DNA from: Paraburkholderia heleia NBRC 101817
Lineage (GTDB): Bacteria > Pseudomonadota > Gammaproteobacteria > Burkholderiales > Burkholderiaceae
DNA: 64,000 nucleotides
Reading direction: 5' to 3'
NCBI RefSeq assembly: GCF_000739775.1
Contig: NZ_BBJH01000004.1
Span: 124,001 to 188,000 of the forward strand
The notes beneath the pieces are model-generated. The model saw only the letters and a program-made list of their open reading frames with translations, had not been told where the DNA came from and did no database searches. Numbering within the stretch: position 1 is the first letter of the stretch; each line of letters starts with the position of its first letter. Shown piece by piece: positions 7,115 to 16,114 of this stretch. A program made the translations under genes and the position numbers.

Positions 7115-10051
7115 TTATTTCCCTGAGGTGGTAAGCGGTTCGCGCTTGCTCAGCAGCTCGAGCTGGGTCGTGTTGAAGCGCGAGTATTCGCGCTGCCACT
7201 CCGAAGGCTGCTGCACGTGGCTGACCTGCACGGCCGTGACCTTGTACTCGGGGCAGTTCGTGGCCCAGTCGGAGGCGTCCGTGGTGATGACGTTCGCGCC
7301 CGACTCGGGAAAGTGGAACGTCGTGTAGACCACGCCCGGCTGCATGCGCGTGCTGACTTTCGCGCGCAGCACCGTATGCCCGGCGCGCGATTCGATGCCC
7401 ACCCAGTCGCCTTCGCGAATGCCGCGGTCTTCGGCGTCCACCGGGTGGATCTCGAGGCGGTCCTCCTCGTGCCATCGCGAGTTCTCGGTGCGGCGGGTTT
7501 GCGCGCCCACGTTGTACTGCGAGAGGATGCGGCCCGTCGTGAGCAGGAGCGGGAAGCGGCGCGTGACCTTCTCCGGCGAGGCAATGAACTTCGTGATGAC
7601 GAACTTGCCCTTGCCGCGCACGAATTCGTCGATGTGCATGATCGGCGTGCCTTCGGGCGCGGTTTCGTTGCAGGGCCACTGGATGCTGCCCATCTCGTCG
7701 ATCTTCTTGTACGAGACGCCGTGGAAGGTGGGTGTGAGGCGCGCGATCTCGTCCATGATCTGCGACGGATGCGTGTAGTCCATCTCGTAGCCGAGCGCAC
7801 GCGAGAGCAGGATCGTCACTTCCCAGTCCGAGTAGCCGGCGATCGGCGGCATGACCTTGCGCACGCGCGAGATGCGGCGTTCGGCGTTGGTGAACGTGCC
7901 GTCCTTTTCGAGGAACGAGGAGCCCGGCAGCAGCACGTGCGCGTACTTCGCCGTTTCGTTCAGGAAGATATCCTGCACGACGATGCATTCCATCGACGAA
8001 AGCGCGGCCGCCACATGCTGCGTGTTCGGGTCGGACTGGACGATGTCCTCGCCCTGGCAGTACAGACCCATGAAGGTGCCGTCGAGCGCCGCTTCGAACA
8101 TGTTCGGAATGCGCAGGCCCGGCTCGCTTTGCAGCGCGACGTTCCAGGCGCTTTCGAAGAGGCCGCGCACGGTGGCGTCGCCCACGTGGCGATAACCCGG
8201 CAGTTCGTGCGGGAACGAGCCCATGTCGCACGAACCCTGCACGTTGTTCTGGCCGCGCAGCGGATTCACGCCCACGCCTTCGCGGCCGATGTTGCCCGTG
8301 GCCATCGCGAGGTTGGCGATGCCCATCACCATGGTCGAGCCTTGCGCGTGTTCCGTGACGCCGAGGCCGTAGTAGATCGCCGAATTGCCTTGCTGTGCGT
8401 AGAGGCGCGCGGCGGCGCGCACCTGTTCGGCCGGCACGCCGGTCACTTCGGCCATCGCTTCGGGCGAGTTTTCCGGCAGCGAGACGAAATCGCGCCATTG
8501 CTCGAACGCGCGCGTTTCGCAGCGCTCGGCCACGAACGCCTCATTGACGAGCCCTTCGGTGACGATCACGTGCGCGATCGAGTTGACCATCGCGACGTTG
8601 GTGCCCGGGCGCAGTTGCAGGTGGTACTCGGCCTTCACGTGCGCGGTATCGACGATGTCGATGCGGCGCGGATCGACGACGATCAGCTTCGCGCCCTGAC
8701 GCACGCGGCGCTTCAGGCGCGAACCGAACACGGGGTGGCCGTCGCTGGGATTCGCGCCGATCACCATGATCACATCGCAGTGATCGACGGAAGCGAAGGT
8801 CTGCGTCCCCGCCGACTCGCCGAGCGTCGTCTTCAGGCCGTAGCCCGTGGGCGAGTGGCACACGCGCGCGCAGGTATCGACGTTGTTGTTGCCGAACGCG
8901 GCGCGCACGAGCTTCTGCACGAGGTACGTTTCCTCGTTCGTGCAGCGCGACGACGTGATGCCGCCGATCGAATCGCGCCCGTGCTTCGCCTGGATGCGGC
9001 GGAACTCGCTCGCGGCGTAGTTGATCGCTTCTTCCCAGCTCACTTCGCGCCAGGGGTCCGTGATCTTCGCGCGGATCATCGGCTTCTTGATGCGGTCCTT
9101 GTGCGTCGCGTAGCCCCAGGCGAAGCGGCCCTTCACGCAGGCGTGGCCTTCGTTCGCCTGGCCGTTCTTGTGCGGCACCATGCGCACGACTTCGTTGCCC
9201 TTCATCTCGGCCTTGAACGAGCAGCCCACGCCGCAATAGGCGCAGGTCGTCACGACCGAATGTTCGGCCTGGCCCAGCATCACGACGGTTTTTTCCTGCA
9301 GCGTGGCGGTCGGGCACGCTGCCACGCAGGCGCCGCACGACACGCATTCCGAGTCCATGAACGATTCGCTTGCGCCCGCCGCCACGCGCGATTCGAAGCC
9401 GCGCCCGGCGATGGTCAGCGCGAACGTGCCTTGCGTCTCTTCGCAGGCGCGCACGCAACGATTGCAGACGATGCACTTCGACGGGTCGTAGGTGAAGTAC
9501 GGATTCGATTCGTCCTTCCTGTCTTTCAGGTGGTTCGCGCCGTCAAAGCCGTAGCGCACTTCGCGCAGGCCCGTCACCCCGGCCATGTCCTGCAGTTCGC
9601 AGTCGCCATTGGCGGGGCAGGTGAGGCAGTCGAGCGGGTGATCGGAGATGTACAGCTCCATCACGTTGCGGCGCAGCTTCTGCAGTTGATTGCTTTGCGT
9701 GCGCACCTTCATGCCCGCTTCGACGGGCGTCGTGCACGAAGCGGGATAGCCGCGGCGGCCTTCGATTTCCACGAGACACAGGCGGCACGAACCGAACGGT
9801 TCGAGCGAATCGGTGGCGCAGAGCTTCGGCACGTTGATGCCGGCCTCGATGGAGGCGCGCATCACCGACGTGCCGGCCGGCACCGTGACGGACTGGCCGT
9901 CGATTTCGAGCGTGACGTCAACGTCGGCGTGGACGAGCGGCGTGCCGTAATCGGTGTCGTCGAGGGGCGAGCGTTGCTTCATCGCTGCCGATTTGCAGGC
10001 GCAATTGCCGGAACCGCAACCACCGGCTTGGGACGTGAGCGTGTCGGACAT
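7115..10051 (-). CDS. fdsA: NAD-dependent formate dehydrogenase alpha subunit (Mo/bis-MGD)
   Basis: Catalytic subunit oxidising formate to CO2, 978 residues. Domain order: N-terminal [2Fe-2S] ferredoxin domain (C78, C89, C92, C106), His-Cys3 [4Fe-4S] site (H138PLDCLTCPANGDC151), two ferredoxin-type [4Fe-4S] sites (C193/196/199/203 and C236/239/242/246), the molybdopterin-proximal cluster (C270, C273, C277, C305), then the bis-MGD domain. The molybdenum ligand is C398 in DTCARVCHSPTGYG, so this is a cysteine rather than selenocysteine enzyme. A short Cys-rich leader (GGCGSGNCACK) precedes the ferredoxin domain. Electrons pass to FdsB and FdsG. It sits 13 bases after fdsB. Confidence 0.95.
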   Translation of the reverse strand: MSDTLTSQAGGCGSGNCACKSAAMKQRSPLDDTDYGTPLVHADVDVTLEIDGQSVTVPAGTSVMRASIEAGINVPKLCATDSLEPFGSCRLCLVEIEGRRGYPASCTTPVEAGMKVRTQSNQLQKLRRNVMELYISDHPLDCLTCPANGDCELQDMAGVTGLREVRYGFDGANHLKDRKDESNPYFTYDPSKCIVCNRCVRACEETQGTFALTIAGRGFESRVAAGASESFMDSECVSCGACVAACPTATLQEKTVVMLGQAEHSVVTTCAYCGVGCSFKAEMKGNEVVRMVPHKNGQANEGHACVKGRFAWGYATHKDRIKKPMIRAKITDPWREVSWEEAINYAASEFRRIQAKHGRDSIGGITSSRCTNEETYLVQKLVRAAFGNNNVDTCARVCHSPTGYGLKTTLGESAGTQTFASVDHCDVIMVIGANPSDGHPVFGSRLKRRVRQGAKLIVVDPRRIDIVDTAHVKAEYHLQLRPGTNVAMVNSIAHVIVTEGLVNEAFVAERCETRAFEQWRDFVSLPENSPEAMAEVTGVPAEQVRAAARLYAQQGNSAIYYGLGVTEHAQGSTMVMGIANLAMATGNIGREGVGVNPLRGQNNVQGSCDMGSFPHELPGYRHVGDATVRGLFESAWNVALQSEPGLRIPNMFEAALDGTFMGLYCQGEDIVQSDPNTQHVAAALSSMECIVVQDIFLNETAKYAHVLLPGSSFLEKDGTFTNAERRISRVRKVMPPIAGYSDWEVTILLSRALGYEMDYTHPSQIMDEIARLTPTFHGVSYKKIDEMGSIQWPCNETAPEGTPIMHIDEFVRGKGKFVITKFIASPEKVTRRFPLLLTTGRILSQYNVGAQTRRTENSRWHEEDRLEIHPVDAEDRGIREGDWVGIESRAGHTVLRAKVSTRMQPGVVYTTFHFPESGANVITTDASDWATNCPEYKVTAVQVSHVQQPSEWQREYSRFNTTQLELLSKREPLTTSGK

Positions 10052-10064
10052 GGTGGTTCCTTGT

Positions 10065-11624
10065 TCAGGCGGCCGCCGGTTGTTGGGCGACGGGTTCGAG
10101 ACCGAAATCTTCCGGGAAATGGTTGAGTGCGGAGATCACGGGGTAGGGCGTCATGCCGCCCATCGCGCAGAGCGAGCCGGACACCATCGTGTCGCACAGG
10201 TCGCGCAGCAGCGTGACCTGCTTTTCCGACGTGTCGCCCTTGCGGATCTTCGCGATCACCTCGACGCCGCGCGTCGAACCGATGCGGCACGGCGTGCACT
10301 TGCCGCACGATTCGAGCGTGCAGAACTCCATCGCGTACTGGGCGAGTTCCGCGAGATTCGACGTGTCGTCGTGCACGACGAGGCCGCCGTGACCCACGAC
10401 CGCGCCCACCGCCGCATACGCTTCGTAGTCCATGGGAATGTCCCACTGGCTTTCCGGCAGATAGGTGCCGAGCGGGCCGCCCACCTGCACGGCGCGTGCC
10501 GGACGGCCGCTGGCGGTGCCGCCGCCGTAGTCGACCATCAGCTCGCGCAGCGTTACGCCGAACGCAAGCTCGACGAGCCCGCCGCGCGCGATATTGCCCG
10601 CGAGCTGGAACGGCAGCGTGCCGCGCGAGCGGCCCATGCCGAAGTCCTTGTAGAACGCCGCGCCCTTCGCAAAGATGATCGGCACCGTGGCGAGCGTGAT
10701 GACGTTGTTGATGACCGTGGGCTTGCCGTAGAGACCGGAGAGCGCGGGCAACGGCGGCTTGGCGCGTACGATGCCGCGCTTGCCTTCGAGCGATTCGAGC
10801 AGCGCCGTTTCCTCGCCGCACACGTAAGCCCCCGCGCCCTTTGCCACGAACAGCTCGAAGCGCCTGCCGCTGCCGAGCACGTCGTCGCCGAGCCAGCCCG
10901 CCGCGCGAGCGCGCCGGATGGCTTCCTCGAGCGCCGCGATCGAATGCGGGTACTCGCTGCGCACGTAGATATGGCCAGCGGTCGCGCCCACCGCGATGCC
11001 CGCGATCGTCATGCCCTCGATCAGCACGTACGGGTCGCTTTCCATGACGAGGCGGTCGGAGAACGTGCCCGAATCGCCTTCGTCCGCATTGCAGACGATG
11101 TACTTCTGGTCGGCTTGCGCGTTGGCCACCGTGCGCCACTTGATGCCGGCCGGGAACGCCGCGCCGCCGCGGCCGCGCAGGCCCGACTCGAGGAGCGCTT
11201 CGCAGATGGCGGCGCCGGTCATCTTCAACGCGTTGCGCAAACCTTCGAGGCCGCCGTGGGCGACGTAGTCGTCGGTGGAAAGCGGGTCGGTGATGCCGAT
11301 GCGCGCGAAGGTGAGGCGCTGCTGCTTGCGCAGATACGGAATCTGCTCGACGAGGCCCACGCTGCGCGCGTGCTGGCCGCCTTGCAGGAAGCCGGCGTCG
11401 AAGAGTGCGCCCACTTCGTCGGGTTCGACGTTCGCGTAGCCGACGCGGCCGTCGGGCGTCTGGACTTCGACGAGCGGTTCGAGATACAGCAGGCCGCGCG
11501 AGCCGTTGCGCACGAGTTCGATGCTCGCGCCGCGCGCGGCGGCTTCGCGTTCGATGGCGTCGGCAATGGCGTCTGCGCCGAGCGCGAGGGCCGCGGAGTC
11601 GCGGGGAACGTAGATGCGGGTCAT
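10065..11624 (-). CDS. fdsB: NAD-dependent formate dehydrogenase beta subunit (FMN, NuoF-like)
   Basis: NAD+-reducing subunit of 519 residues, homologous to NuoF/HoxF. An N-terminal thioredoxin-like segment is followed by the FMN/NADH-binding GLRGRGGAAFPAGIKW (148-163) and KGAGAYVCGEETALLESLEG (262-281). The C-terminal [4Fe-4S] site is C440GKC443TPC446 with C486. It accepts electrons from the iron-sulfur chain of FdsA and hands them to NAD+ through FMN. The ATG overlaps the fdsG stop (ATGA), indicating coupled translation. Confidence 0.95.
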   Translation of the reverse strand: MTRIYVPRDSAALALGADAIADAIEREAAARGASIELVRNGSRGLLYLEPLVEVQTPDGRVGYANVEPDEVGALFDAGFLQGGQHARSVGLVEQIPYLRKQQRLTFARIGITDPLSTDDYVAHGGLEGLRNALKMTGAAICEALLESGLRGRGGAAFPAGIKWRTVANAQADQKYIVCNADEGDSGTFSDRLVMESDPYVLIEGMTIAGIAVGATAGHIYVRSEYPHSIAALEEAIRRARAAGWLGDDVLGSGRRFELFVAKGAGAYVCGEETALLESLEGKRGIVRAKPPLPALSGLYGKPTVINNVITLATVPIIFAKGAAFYKDFGMGRSRGTLPFQLAGNIARGGLVELAFGVTLRELMVDYGGGTASGRPARAVQVGGPLGTYLPESQWDIPMDYEAYAAVGAVVGHGGLVVHDDTSNLAELAQYAMEFCTLESCGKCTPCRIGSTRGVEVIAKIRKGDTSEKQVTLLRDLCDTMVSGSLCAMGGMTPYPVISALNHFPEDFGLEPVAQQPAAA

Positions 11625-12136
11625 GCGGCCTCCTCGGTGCGGACGGTCGCGAGCGCGGCAGCGTAGAGCTTGTCGAACTTCTGCGGGGTCACTTTTGCGT
11701 GCAATGTGCCGTTAATCATCATGGCGGGCGAGAGCGCACACTGGCCGAGGCAATAGACGGACTCCAGCGCGACCGGACCTTCATGCGCGTGCGCGTGTTC
11801 GGCGTCGTGGCCGTGCTGTCCGAACCGGCAGCCCGTATGCGCCTCGACGTGCTGCGCGAGCGCCTCGCTGCCCATGCTGCGGCAGGCCTCGGCGCGGCAC
11901 AGCTGGACCGTGACCGGCGCGGGCGGCGCAGTGCGGAAGTGGTGATAGTAGGTGATCACGCCGTGGACCTCGGCGCGCGAAAGATTCAGCGCCTTCGAGA
12001 GCGGCACGACCGTGGCCGGCGGCACGAAGCCGACTTCGTCCTGGATCGCATGCAGGATCGCAAGCAGCGTGCGGCCTGGTTGCGCGTGGCGCTGGACGAG
12101 ATCGTCCGGCGCGCTAACAGTTGTCTCTTCCATCAT
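11621..12136 (-). CDS. fdsG: NAD-dependent formate dehydrogenase gamma subunit (NuoE-like)
   Basis: [2Fe-2S] subunit of 171 residues, first gene of the fds operon, homologous to NuoE. The cluster ligands are the two pairs in VQLCRAEACRSMG and VYCLGQCALSPA. A His-rich insert (GQHGHDAEHAHAHEG) lies between them. The ATG at 12136 was chosen because AGGAG lies 7 bases upstream; an in-frame ATG at 12154 lacks a ribosome site and falls inside a probable operator. The gene faces its regulator across 127 bases. Confidence 0.92.
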   Translation of the reverse strand: MMEETTVSAPDDLVQRHAQPGRTLLAILHAIQDEVGFVPPATVVPLSKALNLSRAEVHGVITYYHHFRTAPPAPVTVQLCRAEACRSMGSEALAQHVEAHTGCRFGQHGHDAEHAHAHEGPVALESVYCLGQCALSPAMMINGTLHAKVTPQKFDKLYAAALATVRTEEAA

Positions 12137-12151
12137 GGGGCTTCTCCTGGG

Positions 12152-12189
12152 CATATATGCACTTGTTATTCATAAAGTGTGCATCTATG
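12152..12189. promoter_or_regulatory. Inverted repeat in the fds/regulator divergent region (candidate operator)
   Basis: CATATATGCAC (12152-12162) and GTGCATCTATG (12179-12189) are inverted copies matching at 10 of 11 positions, centred in the gap between fdsG and the divergent regulator. Position and symmetry suggest the binding site of that regulator, which would let it control both directions. This is an inference; the known FdsR site was not compared. Confidence 0.5.
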
Positions 12190-12263
12190 CTGCGGTTGTC
12201 TTGTTGTCTGACCGAACAATAGGCCCGTGGAAAGGCAGATGCAATAGGAAGGGAAATTTCATA

Positions 12264-13361
12264 ATGATCAAGGTCGAGTGCCATGCGCAGCTCGTCGTGC
12301 GCGACGCGGAAGGCCGCGAGGCAAGCCTGACGGACGTTGTGCCGTTGCTTGCGCTCGTCGCCGAAGAAGGAAGCATCGCGCAGGCCGCGCAGCGTAAGGG
12401 TTTGTCCTATCGCCATGCGTGGGGCGTTTTGCGTGAAGTGGAAGAGCGCCTGGGGGGCGCGCTGATCGCGAAAGCGCGGGGCCGTGGGTCCGTGCTTTCC
12501 GAATTGGGCGAGGCTGTGCTGCGCTCGCAGCGCCTGTGCGGGGAGCGGCTGCAGGGCAACCTCGAGGCGCTGGCAAGTGAGGTGGCGAGCGACCTGAACC
12601 GCTGGCTCGCACCCGATGCGCAGGATCTGCGCATCCATGCTTCGCACGGCTACGCGGTGGCGGCGCTCGTGACGGCGCTCGTCGCCGACCAGGTGCCGGT
12701 GGAGATCAAGTACCGCGACAGCGTGGACGCGATCACGGCGCTCGCGCGCGGCGAATGCGATCTCGCGGGCTTTCATCTGCCGCGCGGGGATTTTCGGGCC
12801 GCCTGCGCCAACGCCTACCGCAGCTGGCTCGACCCGCAGCGGCATGTGCTCATCCATCTCACGCAGCGCAAGCAAGGACTCTTTGTCGGGCGCGGCAACC
12901 CGAAGCAGATCGCGGGTCTCGCCGATCTCGCGCGCGGCGATATCCGTTTCGTGAACCGGCAGCCGGGCTCGGGCACGCGCATGCTGATCGATCTGCTGCT
13001 GACGCGCATCGGCGTCGATCCCGAGCGCGTGAACGGCTATGCGTCGTCGGAGCTGACGCATTCGGCGATCGCCGCATTCGTGGCGAGCGGAATGGCCGAC
13101 GTGGGCTTCGGCGTGGCGCCGGCAGCGCACCATTTCGGGCTCGATTTCATCGAGATCGCAGACGAAGACTACTATTTTGCGTGTGATCGCGGTCATCTCG
13201 CGCATGAGCCGCTGGCGACGGTGCTGGGTTTGCTGCGCGGAGCCGGGTTCCGTGCGTCGGTTGCGCAACTGGAGGGATACGATCCAGCGATGTGCGGCAA
13301 CGTGGTGGAACTCGAAGCCGCATGGGGCGGCCCGCGCGAGGGCGACGTGCGGGCGTTGTAA
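12264..13361 (+). CDS. FdsR-like regulator: ModE-type HTH plus periplasmic-binding-type sensor domain
   Basis: Transcriptional regulator of 365 residues. The first ~110 residues are a winged helix of the ModE/LysR kind (EEGSIAQAAQRKGLSYRHAW is the helix-turn-helix). The remainder is a type-2 periplasmic-binding fold resembling molybdate/tungstate-binding proteins (GDIRFVNRQPGSGTRMLIDL, VGFGVAPAAHHFGLDF). FdsR beside the Cupriavidus fds operon has this architecture and represses it; the position here, divergent to fdsG, supports the same job. The effector could be formate, molybdate or another small ligand; the sequence does not decide. The start at 12264 (MIKVECHAQ) gives a compact protein; the upstream frame runs through the operator. 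Confidence 0.82.
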   Translation: MIKVECHAQLVVRDAEGREASLTDVVPLLALVAEEGSIAQAAQRKGLSYRHAWGVLREVEERLGGALIAKARGRGSVLSELGEAVLRSQRLCGERLQGNLEALASEVASDLNRWLAPDAQDLRIHASHGYAVAALVTALVADQVPVEIKYRDSVDAITALARGECDLAGFHLPRGDFRAACANAYRSWLDPQRHVLIHLTQRKQGLFVGRGNPKQIAGLADLARGDIRFVNRQPGSGTRMLIDLLLTRIGVDPERVNGYASSELTHSAIAAFVASGMADVGFGVAPAAHHFGLDFIEIADEDYYFACDRGHLAHEPLATVLGLLRGAGFRASVAQLEGYDPAMCGNVVELEAAWGGPREGDVRAL

Positions 13362-13473
13362 TAGAAGGCAACGGACTGGCCGGACTATGCTGCAGACTGA
13401 GGCGCTTTTTGTGATACTTTCAGTTTGAATTCGCTCTCACGTTTCAGATGCGCGCTCGTCGCGCCGATCGACC

Positions 13474-13740
13474 ATGAAATTTGTCCTCAAAGTTGGTGCT
13501 GCGGCCGTTACGGCAGCAGCGTTGCTGGCTACGCTTAACGTTGCTTTTGCGCAGAATTCCCCCGGCGTCCCGGGTGGCATTCTGAGCGATCAGTTCAAGT
13601 TCAATGAGCATCCGCAAATGCAGTTCGCCGCTTCGACGCCTTCGGGCAAGTACCAGCATGGCAAGCCGACCGCCGCGCGCAAGCGTGGCGATCTGGGCGA
13701 TCCGAACGGCTGTAATCTGCAGTGCCCGCAGGACAATTAA
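13474..13740 (+). CDS. Small secreted protein of unknown function
   Basis: I do not recognise a family. 88 residues with a clear Sec signal peptide (MKFVLKVGAAAVTAAALLATLNVAFA), probably cleaved after AFA, leaving a mature protein of about 62 residues. The mature part is Pro/Gly/Asn-rich, with KRGDLGDPNGCNLQCPQDN at the end, giving two cysteines four apart that could form a disulfide in the periplasm. It stands alone and is followed by an intrinsic terminator. Confidence 0.75.
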   Translation: MKFVLKVGAAAVTAAALLATLNVAFAQNSPGVPGGILSDQFKFNEHPQMQFAASTPSGKYQHGKPTAARKRGDLGDPNGCNLQCPQDN

Positions 13741-13771
13741 CGCGAAAGTTGCGCCGCCCGCGGAGTAAGGA

Positions 13772-13811
13772 AAAACTCGCGAGGCCCGAATGGGCTGTCG
13801 CGAGTTTTTTG
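13772..13811 (+). terminator. Intrinsic terminator after the small secreted protein
   Basis: Inverted repeat AACTCGCGA / TCGCGAGTT around about 15 bases (which contain a GCCC/GGGC pair), followed directly by six T. Confidence 0.75.
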
Positions 13812-13921
13812 TGCGCGCTGTGTCTGCTGGCCGGCGTGAGGACTTTGGCAACAGCAAAAACCCCCGACAGCCTTGCAGCGCCGGGGTTCGAGTCCGTTCG
13901 TCGTGGACGACCGGAAATATC

Positions 13922-14291
13922 TGGTGGAGCCGGCGGGAATCGAACCCGCGTCCAGAAGCAGTCCATAACCAGTTCTACATGCGTAGTTCTGTCATTTGAT
14001 TTAACCGCAGCGACGCGGACGAACACGCTGCGCTACGGCGATTCACTAGATTTTCGACCTTGGCGTCGTGACGCCACCAAGGCTTAACTGACGTAAATGA
14101 CCTCTGGCGGTATTGCTACCGGTCTTGCGACGCTAACCCGTCAGTGAGCCAGGCAGAGGACGGCGGCCCTTAGGCTGCCAGTGCGAACGTATCGTCGTTT
14201 GCAGTTACGTTTTTCCCATTGATTAACGAGGTGACGGGTCCTCGGCATGCCCTGATTACTTCATAACCCCTGTCGAAACCAGGTCGGCCCC
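13922..14291 (-). ncRNA. ssrA: tmRNA (transfer-messenger RNA)
   Basis: About 370 bases. The 5' end GGGGCCGACCTGGTTTCGAC and the 3' end GGTTCGATTCCCGCC...GGCTCCACCA form a tRNA-like domain; the 7-bp acceptor stem pairs GGGGCCG with CGGCTCC and the CCA is encoded. The mRNA part is complete. It rescues stalled ribosomes by trans-translation with SmpB, which is not in this window. Confidence 0.97.
14170..14202 (-). other. tmRNA proteolysis-tag reading frame
   Basis: The resume codon GCA at 14202-14200 begins the tag ANDDTFALAA, ended by TAA at 14172-14170. The ALAA ending is the usual ClpXP degron of betaproteobacterial tags. Confidence 0.92.
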
Positions 14292-14304
14292 AGAGGGAAG
14301 CACA

Positions 14305-14334
14305 ATTATCCCATAGTTCGCCATATGAGGCGAA
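14305..14334 (-). promoter_or_regulatory. Candidate promoter of the tmRNA gene
   Basis: Read on the minus strand: TTCGCC (14334-14329), an 18-base spacer, GATAAT (14310-14305), then 13 bases to the mature 5' end. The -10 box is good and the -35 box moderate. Confidence 0.5.
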
Positions 14335-14395
14335 CCGCGCCCGGTTCAAGGGGCGCGCTGGGCTGTTCGCGATCAAGAGCCGCCTTTACGGCGCC

Positions 14396-15118
14396 TCAGG
14401 CCGGCTTGCCGACGTGCTGAAGCAGGGCGAGCAGCGTCGCTGTGGTGTCGGCGACATATTGCGCGTTCCACTGCGAGGGCGGCACGTCGTTGCCGCAGTA
14501 GCCGTAGGCGGCGGCGATCGTCGCCATGCCCGCCGCGGCGCCCGCCTGCACGTCGCGCAGATCGTCGCCGACATAGACCACGCGCTGCGGCGCAATGCCG
14601 AGCGCCTCGGCGGCATGCAGCAACGGTGCCGGATGCGGCTTGGAATAAGGCGTCGTGTCGCCGCTCACTACGCAGCTTGCGCGCGTGTCCAGATGCATCA
14701 GCTTCACGAGCGGGCCGGTAAGGCGGGCGACCTTGTTGGTCACGATGCCCCAGCGCACGCCGCGCCCGTCGAGGTCGTCGAGCACCGCATCGACACCCGC
14801 GAAAAGCGCCGTCTCGATGCGCAGATTCGCCTCGTAGTTGGCAAGAAACTCCTCACGCATGGCGGCGAACTCGCGGTCGTCGGGGCCGATCCCGAACGCG
14901 CCGCCGATCAGGCCGCGCGCGCCCGCCGAAGCGAGCGGCCGCAGCCTCTCGAGCGGCGCGGGCGCGAGGCCGCGCGCGTGGCGCATCTGGTTGACGGCGG
15001 CGGCGAGGTCGGGGGCCGTATCGGCGAGGGTGCCGTCGAAGTCGAACAGCACGGCGTCGCAGGCGGCAAGCGCTGCGGCGCTTGCCGCGGCAGATTGGGC
15101 GTTCGTGGATGAGTTCAT
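14396..15118 (-). CDS. gph: Phosphoglycolate phosphatase, HAD superfamily
   Basis: Cytoplasmic hydrolase of 240 residues removing phosphate from 2-phosphoglycolate. HAD motif I is D26FDGTLADT (nucleophile D26, acid/base D28); motif II is in VTNKVARLTG; the lysine motif is TPYSKPHPAPLL; motif IV is VYVGDDLRDVQAG. A helical cap lies between motifs I and II. The start MNSSTNAQSA gives a normal family length; the frame is open for 34 more codons upstream without a ribosome site. It follows ubiG on the same strand with an 83-base gap, the common ubiG-gph pair of Proteobacteria. Confidence 0.9.
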   Translation of the reverse strand: MNSSTNAQSAAASAAALAACDAVLFDFDGTLADTAPDLAAAVNQMRHARGLAPAPLERLRPLASAGARGLIGGAFGIGPDDREFAAMREEFLANYEANLRIETALFAGVDAVLDDLDGRGVRWGIVTNKVARLTGPLVKLMHLDTRASCVVSGDTTPYSKPHPAPLLHAAEALGIAPQRVVYVGDDLRDVQAGAAAGMATIAAAYGYCGNDVPPSQWNAQYVADTTATLLALLQHVGKPA

Positions 15119-15201
15119 GTCTGGAAGCGATGGCGCGGCGCGCCGGTGTGCAGGAAATGCCGCCGGAGCAGGGGAGCCTGGCGGCACCGCTCGCGCTGCC
15201 G

Positions 15202-15900
15202 TCAGGCGTCGCGCCGGCAAGCAATCATGTAATTGACGCTGGAATCGTTCGAAAGCGCGAAGTGCCGCGTGAGCGGGTTATACGTGATGCCCTTGATCTC
15301 GGCGACATGCAGGCCGGCGTCGCGCACGAACGCGGCAAGCTCCGAGGGCCGGATGAAGCGCGCGTAGTCGTGCGTGCCCTTGGGAAGCATCTGCGCGATG
15401 TATTCCGCGCCGATCACGGCGAGAAGATACGACTTCACGTTGCGATTGAGCGTCGAAAAGAACACCCAGCCGCCAGGCTTCACGAGCGTGGCGCATGCCT
15501 TTACGACCTCGGCGGGCTGCGGCACGTGTTCGAGCATTTCCATGCAGGTCACGACGTCGAACGACGCAGGTTCGCGCGCGGCAATGGCTTCGGCCGCGAT
15601 CAGCTCGTAATCCACCGTCACGCCGCTCTCGAGGCTGTGCAGGTCAGCCACGCCGAGCGCCTCGCGCGACAGGTCGATGCCTTTCACGGTTGCGCCGAGC
15701 CCCGCCATCGATTCGGAGAGGATGCCCCCGCCGCAGCCGATGTCGAGCACACGCCTGGACGGCAGATGCGCATGGCTGTCTATCCAGCCGAGGCGAATGG
15801 GATTGAGTTCGTGCAGCGGCTTGAATTCGGCGTTCGGGTCCCACCAGCGATGAGCGAGATCGCTGAATTTCTGCAGTTCGTGGGGATCGGCATTCGTCAT
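15202..15900 (-). CDS. ubiG: Ubiquinone biosynthesis O-methyltransferase
   Basis: SAM-dependent methyltransferase of 232 residues that carries out both O-methylations in ubiquinone synthesis. The start [20 protein letters not shown] is the usual UbiG N-terminus ([11 protein letters not shown]...LHELNPIR). The SAM-binding motif I is [13 protein letters not shown], with later MEMLEHVP and [16 protein letters not shown]. The long open frame upstream of 15900 contains no family sequence and crosses the ompA terminator, so it is not part of the gene. Neighbours are ompA upstream and gph downstream. Confidence 0.95.
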   Translation of the reverse strand: MTNADPHELQKFSDLAHRWWDPNAEFKPLHELNPIRLGWIDSHAHLPSRRVLDIGCGGGILSESMAGLGATVKGIDLSREALGVADLHSLESGVTVDYELIAAEAIAAREPASFDVVTCMEMLEHVPQPAEVVKACATLVKPGGWVFFSTLNRNVKSYLLAVIGAEYIAQMLPKGTHDYARFIRPSELAAFVRDAGLHVAEIKGITYNPLTRHFALSNDSSVNYMIACRRDA

Positions 15901-16060
15901 GTCGTGGCAGCCTGAAGCGCGGTGCGGGTCGGAAAGAATAAACCCCGAGTATATAGGCGGGTGCCCAGGGCGGCAAAATGCCACGCTGCGCCGTCGATCT
16001 TTCCAAACCGATATAGCCGCGCGGAGACAGGCGAAATGAAAGAAGGGTAAGGCGTGGGAT

Positions 16061-16092
16061 AAAAAAAACCCCGCCGAAGCGGGGCTTTTGAG
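16061..16092 (-). terminator. Intrinsic terminator of the OmpA-family gene
   Basis: Read on the minus strand: AGCCCCGC-TTCG-GCGGGGTT followed by a run of T. A stable tetraloop hairpin just after the ompA stop codon. Confidence 0.85.
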
Positions 16093-16114
16093 ACTTGCGG
16101 TCGAGAGCTCGCAA

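Noticed and set aside
7217..10126. Plus-strand open frame of 969 codons
   Set aside because: It lies antisense to the fully supported fdsA. Its composition (Arg/His/Ala-rich, no domain) is the usual GC-rich shadow of a real gene.
12134..12154. Longer FdsG starting at 12154
   Set aside because: No ribosome site, and the codon lies in the inverted repeat; AGGAG points to 12136.
13920..13960. A separate tRNA gene with the GGTTCGATTCCCGCC arm
   Set aside because: The arm is the 3' half of the tmRNA tRNA-like domain; there is no anticodon stem.
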